From NCBI GenBank assembly GCA_013112545.1, contig JABFGJ010000001.1, positions 310,001 to 374,000 on the forward strand: a DNA stretch of 64,000 bases, given 5' to 3'. The notes beneath the pieces are model-generated. The model had not been told where the DNA came from, did no database searches, and saw only the letters and a program-made list of their open reading frames with translations. This document shows positions 1-7,904 of this stretch, piece after piece (position 1 is the stretch's first letter; each line of letters starts with the position of its first letter). Made by a program: the position numbers and the translations under genes. The DNA comes from Bacteroidota bacterium. GTDB taxonomy: Bacteria; Bacteroidota; Bacteroidia; Flavobacteriales_E; Vicingaceae.

Positions 1-3
1 TTT

Positions 4-759
4 TTAAGCTGAAACAATTTCTTCTTTAATCCAATCGTACCCTTTTTCTTCTAATTCCAAAGCCAATTCTTTAGTTCCTGTTTTTACAATTCTACCATTG
101 TATAAAACATGCACAAAGTCAGGTACAATATAATCTAACAAGCGTTGATAATGCGTAATAACAATGGATGCATTTTCAGGGGTTTTTAATTCATTAACTC
201 CATTTGCAACAATTCTTAGGGCATCAATATCCAATCCTGAATCTGTTTCATCTAACAAAGAAAGCTTAGGTTCTAACATGGCCATTTGAAAGATTTCATT
301 TCTCTTTTTTTCTCCCCCCGAAAAACCTTCATTCACAGATCGATTAGCCAATTTTCCATCCAATTCAACTAATTTAGATTTCTCTTTTACCTTAGCTAAA
401 AATTCTTTCGCTGTGATAGGCTCAAGACCTTTCTTTTCACGCATTTCATTAATCGCTGTTTTCAAGAAATTAATGTTGCTAACCCCCGGTATTTCTACAG
501 GATATTGAAACGCTAAAAAGATTCCGGCTCTAGCTCGATCTTCTGGCTCCATTTCCAATAAGTCTTCTCCTAAAAAATTAACCGAGCCTTCCGTTATTTC
601 GTATTCTTCTCTTCCTGCCAATACAGAAGCTAGAGTACTTTTGCCTGAGCCATTTGGTCCCATTATCGCATGAACTTCTCCGGCTTTAACTTCTAAGTTA
701 ATTCCTTTTAAAATCTCTGTGCCTTCAATTGAGGCGTGTAAGTTTTCTATTTTAATCAT
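4..759 (-). CDS. sufC: SufC, Fe-S cluster assembly ATPase
   Basis: ABC-type ATPase of the SUF system; it partners SufB (and SufD) to build iron-sulfur clusters in the cytoplasm. Visible motifs are Walker A GPNGSGKST (residues 34-42), the ABC signature FSGGEKKRNE (from 146), Walker B LSLLDETD with Asp170 and Glu171, and the H-loop His203. The frame is open from a GTG at 762, but I place the start at the ATG at 759, which gives 251 aa, the usual SufC length. It lies downstream of sufA and sufB on the same strand, after an unusually long gap of about 200 nt from sufB. The stop is almost at the window edge, so sufD and sufS, the usual next genes, would lie to the left. Function is very secure. 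Confidence 0.96.
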   Translation of the reverse strand: MIKIENLHASIEGTEILKGINLEVKAGEVHAIMGPNGSGKSTLASVLAGREEYEITEGSVNFLGEDLLEMEPEDRARAGIFLAFQYPVEIPGVSNINFLKTAINEMREKKGLEPITAKEFLAKVKEKSKLVELDGKLANRSVNEGFSGGEKKRNEIFQMAMLEPKLSLLDETDSGLDIDALRIVANGVNELKTPENASIVITHYQRLLDYIVPDFVHVLYNGRIVKTGTKELALELEEKGYDWIKEEIVSA

Positions 760-880
760 CACTTTATCTAATGTTGAACTTTGTCTTAGACTTCGCTTTT
801 CCTCCTTAGGGCTGATAAATTGCTATGTCTGACAAAATTTTTATTCCAATTTTTAAATTTTTTTTTGAAGAAATCTATTT

Positions 881-952
881 GCAATTCAAAAGGTCGCTGA
901 GTTTTCCGATGTAATCGGGAAGTTTCGATTGACCTTTTAAAAAATTGAATTC
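881..952 (-). other. inverted repeat between sufB and sufC
   Basis: In the gap between sufB and sufC, an 8-bp arm (888-895) pairs with its exact complement at 931-938, and the flanking AATTC/GAATT bases extend the symmetry loosely. A shorter partly matched stem lies between them around 905-920. No small ORF with a start codon is apparent here. It could be an RNA-processing or attenuation structure that sets the sufB:sufC ratio, but this is inference from symmetry alone. Confidence 0.35.
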
Positions 953-957
953 CTCTT

Positions 958-2400
958 TTAACCAACTGAGCCTTCTAAGCTTATCTCTAATAATTTTTGT
1001 GCTTCAACTGCAAACTCCATTGGCAATTGATTCAATACTTCTTTACAATATCCGTTTACAATTAAATTTATTGCGGTTTCTTCGTCCATTCCCCGTTGCT
1101 TGCAGTAGAAAATTTGATCTTCTCCAATTTTAGATGTTGTGGCTTCATGCTCAACTTTCGCCGATTTATTTTTGACTTCGATATAAGGGAAAGTATGTGC
1201 TCCACAATCATTTCCCATCAATAATGAATCACATTGTGTAAAATTTCTACTATTTGTAGCTCCTTTAGCAATACTGACCAAGCCCCGATAAGAATTATTG
1301 CTTTTACCAGCCGAAATTCCTTTTGATATAATGGTGCTCTTCGTGTTTTTTCCCAAATGCAGCATTTTGGTTCCAGTGTCTGCTTGTTGGTGGTTTGCTG
1401 TAACAGCTACAGAATAAAACTCACCGACTGAATTATCTCCTTTCAAAATACAACTTGGATATTTCCATGTAACCGCAGATCCTGTTTCTACTTGAGTCCA
1501 TGAAATTTTTGCATTTTCTAAACACAAACCTCGCTTGGTTACAAAATTATAAATCCCACCTACTCCCTCTTTATTACCTGGGTACCAGTTTTGTATCGTT
1601 GAATATTTAATTTCTGCATCGTCTTTAGCAATCAACTCAACCACAGCGGCGTGCAATTGATTTTCATCTCGCATTGGTGCAGTACAACCTTCTAAGTAAC
1701 TCACATAACTTCCAGGTTCAGCCACAACCAAGGTTCGTTCAAACTGCCCAGTGTTTGCTTCGTTTATTCTAAAATAAGTCGATAGTTCCATTGGACAGCG
1801 CACCCCTTTAGGAATATAGCAAAACGATCCGTCAGTAAAAACAGCGGCATTTAAAGCTGCATAGAAATTGTCTGTTGGCGGTACAACTGATCCCAAATAT
1901 TTTTGAACTAATTCAGGGTGTTCTTGCACTGCATCACTAAAGGAACAAAAAATAATCCCTAGCTCGCCCAACTTCTTTTTAAATGAAGTCGCAACCGAAA
2001 TACTATCAACAACTACATCTACTGCAACCCCTGTTAGTCTTTCTTGTTCTTGAATAGAAATGCCAAGCTTGTTAAAGGTTTCTAATAATTCTGGGTCAAC
2101 TTCATCTAAGCTACCTAATTTCTTTTTTTGCTTTGGCGCAGAATAATAATGAATTGCCTGAAAATCTGGTTTGGGGTATTTTAAATGAGCCCAATTTGGC
2201 TCTTTCATTTTTTTCCATGCTTCGTAGGCATTTAAGCGGTATTTTAACATCCACTCCGGTTCATTCTTCTTGGTAGATATTAATCGTATAATATCTTCGC
2301 TTAAACCTAATGGAGCCTTGTCGGACTCTATGTCCGTATAGAATCCATATTTATATTCGCTTGAGGTTATTTCCTCTAATAATTCTTCTTCGCTTGCCAT
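958..2400 (-). CDS. sufB: SufB, Fe-S cluster scaffold protein
   Basis: Scaffold subunit of the SufBC(2)D complex on which Fe-S clusters are assembled. The 480-aa length and the beta-helix core, with family motifs such as [19 protein letters not shown] and [20 protein letters not shown], are typical of full-length SufB. The C-terminal part contains [10 protein letters not shown], the segment that carries the conserved SufB cysteine. The ATG start at 2400 follows the sufA stop by only 6 nt, so the two genes are clearly co-transcribed; sufC follows about 200 nt later. Nothing looks truncated or frameshifted. The function is secure from sequence and context. Confidence 0.96.
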   Translation of the reverse strand: MASEEELLEEITSSEYKYGFYTDIESDKAPLGLSEDIIRLISTKKNEPEWMLKYRLNAYEAWKKMKEPNWAHLKYPKPDFQAIHYYSAPKQKKKLGSLDEVDPELLETFNKLGISIQEQERLTGVAVDVVVDSISVATSFKKKLGELGIIFCSFSDAVQEHPELVQKYLGSVVPPTDNFYAALNAAVFTDGSFCYIPKGVRCPMELSTYFRINEANTGQFERTLVVAEPGSYVSYLEGCTAPMRDENQLHAAVVELIAKDDAEIKYSTIQNWYPGNKEGVGGIYNFVTKRGLCLENAKISWTQVETGSAVTWKYPSCILKGDNSVGEFYSVAVTANHQQADTGTKMLHLGKNTKSTIISKGISAGKSNNSYRGLVSIAKGATNSRNFTQCDSLLMGNDCGAHTFPYIEVKNKSAKVEHEATTSKIGEDQIFYCKQRGMDEETAINLIVNGYCKEVLNQLPMEFAVEAQKLLEISLEGSVG

Positions 2401-2406
2401 TCTTTT

Positions 2407-2733
2407 TTATATTGAAAAGCTTTCTCCGCACCCACAAGTACGAGAAGCGTTTGGGTTAATAAAACTAAAGCCTTTTCCATTAAGGCCATCAGAAAAATCT
2501 AATTCAGTTCCGATTAAATACAACATGCTTTTTTTGTCAATTACAATCTTAACCTCATTGTCTTCAATCACTTTGTCTTCGGCTTTTAATTCTGTATCAA
2601 AGTCTAAATCATACATTAAACCCGAACAGCCTCCTCCTTTTACTCCAACCCTAACAAAACTTTCAGCAGCTTTTCCACTCTCCGAAAGCAAGCTCAGAAT
2701 TTTTTCTTTTGCCTTGTCGTTAACTTTTATCAT
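2407..2733 (-). CDS. sufA: SufA/IscA-type Fe-S carrier
   Basis: A-type iron-sulfur carrier of 108 aa that would receive clusters from SufBCD and pass them to target proteins. The three invariant cysteines are present: Cys36 in GGGCSGLMY and Cys100/Cys102 in the C-terminal TCGCGESF. It is the first gene of the suf operon, 6 nt before sufB. Carriers of this family (SufA, IscA, ErpA) cannot be told apart on sequence alone; the operon position favours SufA. A TAAATTTG box at 2756-2763 on the same strand suits a promoter with a leader of about 15 nt. Confidence 0.93.
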   Translation of the reverse strand: MIKVNDKAKEKILSLLSESGKAAESFVRVGVKGGGCSGLMYDLDFDTELKAEDKVIEDNEVKIVIDKKSMLYLIGTELDFSDGLNGKGFSFINPNASRTCGCGESFSI

Positions 2734-2755
2734 TGCTTTCTATTTAATTCGCATG

Positions 2756-2763
2756 CAAATTTA
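2756..2763 (-). promoter_or_regulatory. candidate -7 box for the suf operon
   Basis: TAAATTTG on the minus strand matches the Bacteroidota sigma-A -7 consensus TAnnTTTG and lies 23 nt upstream of the sufA ATG. I see no clear -33 TTG at the expected distance. Confidence 0.4.
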
Positions 2764-2860
2764 CTTATCTTTATTTAGACTTAATATAAATAAGCAAAAA
2801 CTTAACATCTTAACAATTCCTTTTTTTTAAAGTTTTAATACTAATTGAAAATTTTAAATA

Positions 2861-2990
2861 CTTTGCGACTTTGTGGTAAAAAATTAACCACAGAGTACTA
2901 CAAGAATACACGGAGAACACCAAGAAACCTAAACAGTAACTACTCTGTGAACTTAGTGAAAAAACTTTGCGCCTTTGTGGTAAAAAAACA
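2861..2990. repeat. single copy of the ~106-bp intergenic repeat
   Basis: This non-coding stretch has the phrase CTTTGCGACTTTGTGGTAAA at 2861 and a near copy at 2965 (104 bp later), with ACCACAGAGTAC-type reverse-complement phrases between them. The same unit occurs in tandem at 7505-7890 in the same orientation, and the two sites bracket the TonB-receptor/thiL block. It resembles the ACCACAGAG-type intergenic repeats common in Bacteroidota, whose role is unknown. It fills most of the gap between sufA and the small His-rich gene; the rest of that gap is featureless. Confidence 0.8.
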
Positions 2991-3049
2991 CAACTCGTTT
3001 TTTTAAATTTATGACAGCACCAACTATTATCTCTACTTATATTTATTCC

Positions 3050-3057
3050 TACTTTTG
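3050..3057 (+). promoter_or_regulatory. candidate -7 box (TACTTTTG) for the small His-rich gene
   Basis: TACTTTTG fits TAnnTTTG and ends 4 nt before a GTG codon at 3062. Transcription would start at or very near that GTG, which argues against the upstream ATG at 3011 as the translation start and suggests a nearly leaderless mRNA. Confidence 0.45.
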
Positions 3058-3061
3058 CAAC

Positions 3062-3376
3062 GTGATATTTTTTAAGCAAATAACCTCTTGGATTTTACTA
3101 GCCGTTTTAAGCTGGTCAATTATTCCATTAGAAAGTTTTCACCATCACGAGGAACATTCAGTTGTCTGTACAGAGTCCGCTAATCATTTTGAATCTAAAA
3201 AGTTTGAATGCCAACTTGCAGACTTTGTACTTCCTGTATTTACCAACAATAACATTCGAGTTGCGTTTCGGACTAAAACCCTTTTGAATGTTTTTTTAAT
3301 CGCTAGGATTAGCCTAGAAAAAAGCACCAAAAACACTAACCTATACTCTCGTGGACCCCCAACTTTTTTAGTTTAG
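3062..3376 (+). CDS. small exported His/Cys-rich protein ahead of a TonB receptor
   Basis: A 104-aa protein with no firm family assignment. I start it at the GTG at 3062 rather than the in-frame ATG at 3011. The -7 box at 3050-3057 lies inside the longer reading, and the GTG start gives a clean signal peptide or membrane anchor (basic MIFFKQ, then a hydrophobic run to about residue 22). Next comes a cluster of potential metal ligands: His27-29, His32, Cys36, His42 and Cys50. Short proteins of this look are often found directly before TonB-dependent receptors for metals in Bacteroidota, so a role in periplasmic metal binding or sensing is plausible. That role is inference. The receptor gene follows 64 nt later on the same strand. 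Confidence 0.65.
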   Translation: MIFFKQITSWILLAVLSWSIIPLESFHHHEEHSVVCTESANHFESKKFECQLADFVLPVFTNNNIRVAFRTKTLLNVFLIARISLEKSTKNTNLYSRGPPTFLV

Positions 3377-3440
3377 GTTAATTCTCTCTAAGCACCTTTT
3401 CTGGTGCTAAATCATTATTTATTACATCTAAATTAATAAC

Positions 3441-5753
3441 ATGAAAAACCTCTTGTTTTTTGTGTTGCTTTTGTTTTTGAGTGTTCGCTTTAGTTATGCT
3501 CAAAACAATTGCAATTATCAACTTTCTGGTTATATCATCGATGAGCACGATGCATCTGCCTTGGCATTTTCTACCATCAGCCTTGTTGGTGAAAACCGTG
3601 GAGTAGTAGCTGATATTGAAGGATATTTTATTCTCACTGAACTATGTGCTAAAAAATACAAAATAGCGATAAGTCATATTGGTTGTGAACCAGATACGGT
3701 TGAAATTCAAATTAAAAAATCAGTTATGAAAAATTTCTTTTTAGAACATCATGCTGAAGCGTTGGAAGAAGTTAAAATTACAGGCAATTCGGATCCTAAA
3801 AACTTCCAACAAACTAAAGTATCAGAAGCGGTACTTTCAGAAAATACAGGAAAATCTATTGGCGAGATTTTGAGTGCGATTAATGGTGTTAACACTTTTA
3901 AAACAGGAGCAAACATATCTAAACCGGTAATTAATGGGTTTAAAAACAATCGAGTTCAATTTATAAATCAAGGAATACAGCTACAATCTCAGCAATGGGG
4001 TGATGAACACGCCCCCGAAATTGACCCATTTGCTGCCGCTAATTACACTGTCATTAAAGGATCAAGCTCGGTAAAATATACAGGTGGCGCACTCGGAGGC
4101 TTAGTATTAATAGAACCAAAGCCGCTTTTAAGATCGCCTGGCCTAAAAGGTGAATTCAACTCCATTTTTGCAATAAATAATCGACTTTACAATAACTCAT
4201 TGATGCTTGAGGGTAATTCCAAGTTTTTCCCTCGTTTCGCTTGGCGTATTCAAGGGAGCTTTAAGCGTTCAGGCAATATAAAAACTCCTAGTTATTATCA
4301 AAAAAACACTGGACTTAGCGAATTAAATGGCTCTGCAGACATGGGTTATTACGGTGAAAAATGGAATGTGCTTTTCTTTTACAGTCTTTTTAATTCTGAA
4401 GTAGGAATTTTTAGTGGGGCACATATTGGCAACCTAACCGATTTACAACAAGCCATTGATAGGAATGAACCTCGTACAGAAGATCAAGACGGGTTTTCTT
4501 ATGAGATAAGAAGACCCAAGCAAATTATAATTCATGAGTTGGCGAAAATGGAATTCAATTACTATCCAACAGAGTTGGGGAAAATCAATTTTAAATTTGC
4601 AAGACAGTTTAACATACGTGAAGAATTTGACAAAGAGCTTCCTCGGAACCCCGATTTAGCTGCATTAAATATTCCTGAATTTTCTTTAGGTTTAGAAAGC
4701 TTTTCAAGTAATTTAAACTGGACACTCCCTGATGTTAAAAAATGGAAAACGGAAATAGGTGTTGCATTTATTGAGCAAACAAACTCAATCAATAGCTTTA
4801 CTGACTTTATCCCAGATTATAAACAAAACATTTATTCTGCATTCCTATTAGAACAGTGGCAAAAAGAAAATTTTGGTGTATCAATGGGTTTAAGATTAGA
4901 TCGCAATGAACTTCAAACAAACAAATTGATTAAACGTGAATACATCAATTTTCAGAACGATTTTAATAGCTTGACAATAAACTTGGGTTTTAATTATTCT
5001 TGGGCAGAAAAAAGCACATTAAAAACAAACATTACATATACGGAAAGGCCTCCCGCAATTAATGAATTATATAGTTCAGGCTTGCATCATGGAAGCGCAA
5101 GTATAGAATTTGGAAATAGCAACATAGGAAAGGAAAAATCGAGCTCTTTTGATTTTACCTATCTATTTAAAAACAAAAAGTGGGAATATGAACTTTACAC
5201 ATATGTACGCCTCATCAGGGATTTTATATATTTAAACCCCACAGGTTTAGAACTAACCATTCGTGGTGCTTATCCAAGCTATGAGTGGACCAATACGGAT
5301 GCGTTAATCAATGGTTTTGATCAAACAATTCACTACTATGTAACCGAAAAACTAAGCATTTCAAATGCTGCAAGTTTTTTGTGGGGAAGAAACATCATGT
5401 CAGAAAACTACTTAATAAATATGCCAGCCAACCGAATTGAAATAAGTTTCGATTACCTCTTGACTTTGCCAAAGAAAAACAAAAGCTATTCAACCAAAAT
5501 TGGCAATCAATATGTTTTTATGCAAAACAGATATAATCCCGAACAAGAATTTGCAATTCCGCCAGATTCATATCATCTGTTCTTTGCGGGGTTGGGGATA
5601 AAAACCAAAGTAAAAGAAAAGCAAAACATAGAATTATCTGTGCGTGCAGAAAATATATTTAATAAAGCTTACCGAGACTACTTAAACCGATTCCGATTTT
5701 TTGCTGATGAGCAAGGAAGAAATTTCACAATTCGACTTAAATACAATTTTTAA
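3441..5753 (+). CDS. TonB-dependent outer-membrane receptor, probably metal
   Basis: A 770-aa outer-membrane transporter driven by TonB. Domains in order: a signal peptide ending in SYAQ (about residue 21), a carboxypeptidase-regulatory-like domain (about 27-105; YIIDEHDASALAFSTISL), a plug domain (about 125-230; SIGEILSAINGVNTFKTG, then QWGDEHAPEIDPFAA), and a beta-barrel that ends in the aromatic C-terminus RLKYNF. The QWGDEHAPEID plug segment, a His-rich small protein upstream and a lipoprotein 10 nt downstream suggest a metal or metal-chelate importer, perhaps zinc. The substrate is inferred, not shown. The barrel has its C-terminal TonB-receptor signature (AENIFNKAYRDYLNRFRFFA) and no breaks. 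No SusD partner is present, which argues against glycan uptake. Confidence 0.88.
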   Translation: MKNLLFFVLLLFLSVRFSYAQNNCNYQLSGYIIDEHDASALAFSTISLVGENRGVVADIEGYFILTELCAKKYKIAISHIGCEPDTVEIQIKKSVMKNFFLEHHAEALEEVKITGNSDPKNFQQTKVSEAVLSENTGKSIGEILSAINGVNTFKTGANISKPVINGFKNNRVQFINQGIQLQSQQWGDEHAPEIDPFAAANYTVIKGSSSVKYTGGALGGLVLIEPKPLLRSPGLKGEFNSIFAINNRLYNNSLMLEGNSKFFPRFAWRIQGSFKRSGNIKTPSYYQKNTGLSELNGSADMGYYGEKWNVLFFYSLFNSEVGIFSGAHIGNLTDLQQAIDRNEPRTEDQDGFSYEIRRPKQIIIHELAKMEFNYYPTELGKINFKFARQFNIREEFDKELPRNPDLAALNIPEFSLGLESFSSNLNWTLPDVKKWKTEIGVAFIEQTNSINSFTDFIPDYKQNIYSAFLLEQWQKENFGVSMGLRLDRNELQTNKLIKREYINFQNDFNSLTINLGFNYSWAEKSTLKTNITYTERPPAINELYSSGLHHGSASIEFGNSNIGKEKSSSFDFTYLFKNKKWEYELYTYVRLIRDFIYLNPTGLELTIRGAYPSYEWTNTDALINGFDQTIHYYVTEKLSISNAASFLWGRNIMSENYLINMPANRIEISFDYLLTLPKKNKSYSTKIGNQYVFMQNRYNPEQEFAIPPDSYHLFFAGLGIKTKVKEKQNIELSVRAENIFNKAYRDYLNRFRFFADEQGRNFTIRLKYNF

Positions 5754-5763
5754 AACATAAATC

Positions 5764-6333
5764 ATGAAAACTTTTCAAATCTTTAGCCTTTTAATTATCA
5801 GTACATTATTTTTTAGTTGTACTGATGAAAGTGATAATAGTGTAAAACCAGGAATTACAATTAATCCAAACACGGAAGAATTAATCACTACCGTTCAAAT
5901 CCACTTAAGCGATACTAATCATGTAATTATTGATACCGTAGCGTTTAATGATCCTGATGGAGATGGGGGAAACCCTCCAACAATCGACACCTTAATGTTG
6001 CAAGCAGGGCAAAGCTACCTTGTTAACTTGAAATTTATTGACGCGTCAAATCCTTTATCAATTAAAGACATAACAGCAGAAATAGAAATCGAAGCTGACG
6101 AACATTTGGTCTGTTTCGATCAAACAAACATTGCTGGCTTAAGTATAAATAAAACTGATTCTGATGGCAATTATGAGCTTGGATTAAAGTCTAAATGGAA
6201 ATTAAGCCCTTCAGCTAGTTCGAACAAAGGAATTCTAAAATTGACTTTAAAACATCAACCGGATGTTAAAGATGGCACTTGTACTCCTGGAGATACGGAT
6301 GTAGAAATTAATTTTCCTGTGATTATTAATTAA
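5764..6333 (+). CDS. lipoprotein partner of the TonB receptor
   Basis: A 189-aa lipoprotein with a lipobox ending in SCT (Cys19), starting 10 nt after the receptor stop and so in the same operon. The mature part has an early NTEELITTVQIHL strand, an acidic DPDGDGGNPP turn, and later EIEADEHLVCF. These features recall the small lipoproteins that NCBI names type 1 periplasmic binding fold superfamily protein and that often accompany TonB receptors of this group. It probably sits at the outer membrane or in the periplasm and helps handle the substrate. Substrate and mechanism are unknown. A strong hairpin terminator follows directly, closing the three-gene unit. Confidence 0.75.
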   Translation: MKTFQIFSLLIISTLFFSCTDESDNSVKPGITINPNTEELITTVQIHLSDTNHVIIDTVAFNDPDGDGGNPPTIDTLMLQAGQSYLVNLKFIDASNPLSIKDITAEIEIEADEHLVCFDQTNIAGLSINKTDSDGNYELGLKSKWKLSPSASSNKGILKLTLKHQPDVKDGTCTPGDTDVEINFPVIIN

Positions 6334-6338
6334 AATCC

Positions 6339-6372
6339 AACTCTCGGAGGGTTTAAAACCCTCTGAGAGTTT
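6339..6372 (+). terminator. terminator after the TonB-receptor operon
   Basis: AACTCTCGGAGGGTTT pairs with the downstream CCCTCTGAGAGTT across a short AAA loop, giving a long GC-containing stem with few mismatches, followed by TTTATAAAATT. It separates the receptor/lipoprotein genes from thiL. Confidence 0.8.
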
Positions 6373-6416
6373 ATAAAATTATCAAATTCGGTATTTTATT
6401 TCACCTGAATAAATAA

Positions 6417-6424
6417 GACCTTTG
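6417..6424 (+). promoter_or_regulatory. candidate -7 box for thiL, near-leaderless
   Basis: GACCTTTG matches the TTTG core of the Bacteroidota -7 box but not the leading TA. It ends 5 nt before the thiL ATG, so transcription would start at about the A of the ATG. The string TTTGCAACATG is almost identical to TTTGCAACGTG at the start of the small His-rich gene at 3062. Confidence 0.35.
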
Positions 6425-6428
6425 CAAC

Positions 6429-7472
6429 ATGATTGAAGAAAACAAAGAACCCACTCCATTAACCGCTATTGGCGAGTTTGGATTAATTGAAACACTTACA
6501 AAAAACATAGAGCTTAGAAATAAATCTTCTGTACTAGGTATTGGAGATGATGCTGCTATAATTGCTGCTTCTAAACTTCAGCGTGTAGTTAGTACTGATA
6601 TGTTAATTGAAGGTGTACATTTTGATTTGCTTTACACACCCTTAAAACATTTAGGATATAAGGCAGTAGTGGTTAATCTTTCGGACATCTATGCCATGAA
6701 TGCCATTCCCAAACAAATTACTGTTTCTATAGCCGTATCCAATCGAATGTCAATAGAAGCTTTGGAGGAGATTTATTCTGGTATATATTTGGCTTGTGAG
6801 ATATACAATGTCGATTTAGTTGGTGGCGACACCACATCTTCTTTAAGTGGTTTGGTAATAAGCGTGACTGCCATTGGTGAGGCAGAGGAAAAGAAAATAG
6901 TCCGCCGTTCTGGTGCTAAAGAAAATGACTTAATCTGTGTTACAGGAGATTTGGGTGCAGCTTATATGGGTTTACAAATATTAGAACGAGAAAAAGCGGT
7001 TTTTAAAGACCACAACTCGATTCAACCAGACTTTAGTGGAAAAGATTATATTTTGGAAAGGCAATTGAAGCCCGAAGCTCGAAAAGAGATTATTGAGTTT
7101 TTAGCTGAGCAAAAAATCATGCCTACTTCCATGATTGATGTTTCAGATGGATTGTCTTCCGAATTAATACATTTGGCTAAGAGTTCGGGAGTGGGTATTC
7201 AGATTTATGAAGAAAAGCTTCCAATTGATGTTTGCACGGTTACAACAGCCGACGAATTACAAATTGATGCAACAATTGCTGCCTTAAATGGTGGAGAGGA
7301 TTATGAATTGTTATTTACTATACCGTTAGAATTTCACAATCAAGTAAAACACAAATTGGGCATTACAATTATTGGCCATGTGACTGATAAAAGCGCTGGA
7401 TATCACATGGTAGCTAAGGGAAGCGAAAGCATGATTCCATTAACAGCTCAAGGCTGGAATCATGGCGCTTAA
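6429..7472 (+). CDS. thiL: ThiL, thiamine-monophosphate kinase
   Basis: ATP-dependent kinase that converts thiamine monophosphate to thiamine diphosphate, the last step of thiamine cofactor synthesis. It has the PurM/AIRS-like fold motifs of ThiL: VLGIGDDAA (residues 36-43), STDMLIEGVHFDL (55-67), VVNLSDIYAMNAIP, VGGDTTSS and the C-terminal ALNGGEDYELLFT. Length (347 aa) is normal for the family. It is monocistronic: a terminator precedes it and repeat-rich DNA follows. No TPP riboswitch-like element is evident, and the leader is essentially absent, which leaves no room for one. Confidence 0.95.
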   Translation: MIEENKEPTPLTAIGEFGLIETLTKNIELRNKSSVLGIGDDAAIIAASKLQRVVSTDMLIEGVHFDLLYTPLKHLGYKAVVVNLSDIYAMNAIPKQITVSIAVSNRMSIEALEEIYSGIYLACEIYNVDLVGGDTTSSLSGLVISVTAIGEAEEKKIVRRSGAKENDLICVTGDLGAAYMGLQILEREKAVFKDHNSIQPDFSGKDYILERQLKPEARKEIIEFLAEQKIMPTSMIDVSDGLSSELIHLAKSSGVGIQIYEEKLPIDVCTVTTADELQIDATIAALNGGEDYELLFTIPLEFHNQVKHKLGITIIGHVTDKSAGYHMVAKGSESMIPLTAQGWNHGA

Positions 7473-7504
7473 TTGAAATATATTTTCAAACCTTTGTAAA
7501 AGTC

Positions 7505-7890
7505 CTCCGTGTACTTTGTGAGAAAACTTCGTGCGCTTTGTGGTAAAAAAATTTAATCACTAAGAACACTATGAATGCACAGTGAACGCTAAAAAGAATG
7601 ACTGCATAACAACTCCGTGTACTTTGTGAGAAACTTCGTGCGCTTTGCGGTAAAAAAAATTAACCACTAAGAACACTATGAATACACAGAGGACGCTAAG
7701 AAAATAACAGCAAAACAACTCCGTGTACTTTGTGAGAAAACTTTGTGCCTTTGTGGTAAAAAAAATAATCATTAAGAAAACTATGAATGCACAGAGGACG
7801 CTAAGAAAAATAACAGCAAAACAACTCCGTGATCTTTGTGAGAAACTTTGTGCCTTTGTGGTTGAAAAATCTCCGTACGTTTTGTGGTAA
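7505..7890. repeat. tandem array of the ~106-bp intergenic repeat
   Basis: Between the convergent thiL and lepA genes, the phrase CTCCGTG(T/A)... begins at 7505, 7613, 7719, 7825 and, in partial form, 7871, giving periods of 108, 106, 106 and 46 bp. Each unit holds ACTTTGTGAGAAAACTT, (C/G)CTTTGTGGTAAAAAA and then the roughly complementary TTAACCACTAAGAACACTATGAAT and CACAGAGGACGC, so the transcript could fold back on itself. One related unit lies at 2861-2990 in the same orientation. There is no credible coding frame. The array accounts for the whole gap of about 430 bp. Confidence 0.9.
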
Positions 7891-7904
7891 AAATTATCTA
7901 GAAC

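Noticed and set aside
3011-3061. Upstream ATG start for the small His-rich gene
   Set aside because: The 17 added residues lie over a good -7 promoter box and spoil the signal-peptide pattern; the GTG at 3062 is the better start.
7505-7890. CRISPR array or small ORF in the 106-bp repeats
   Set aside because: The units are long, with no spacers of constant length between short repeats, and no cas genes are near. The 67-aa minus-strand ORF at 7569-7772 is a by-product of the repeats.
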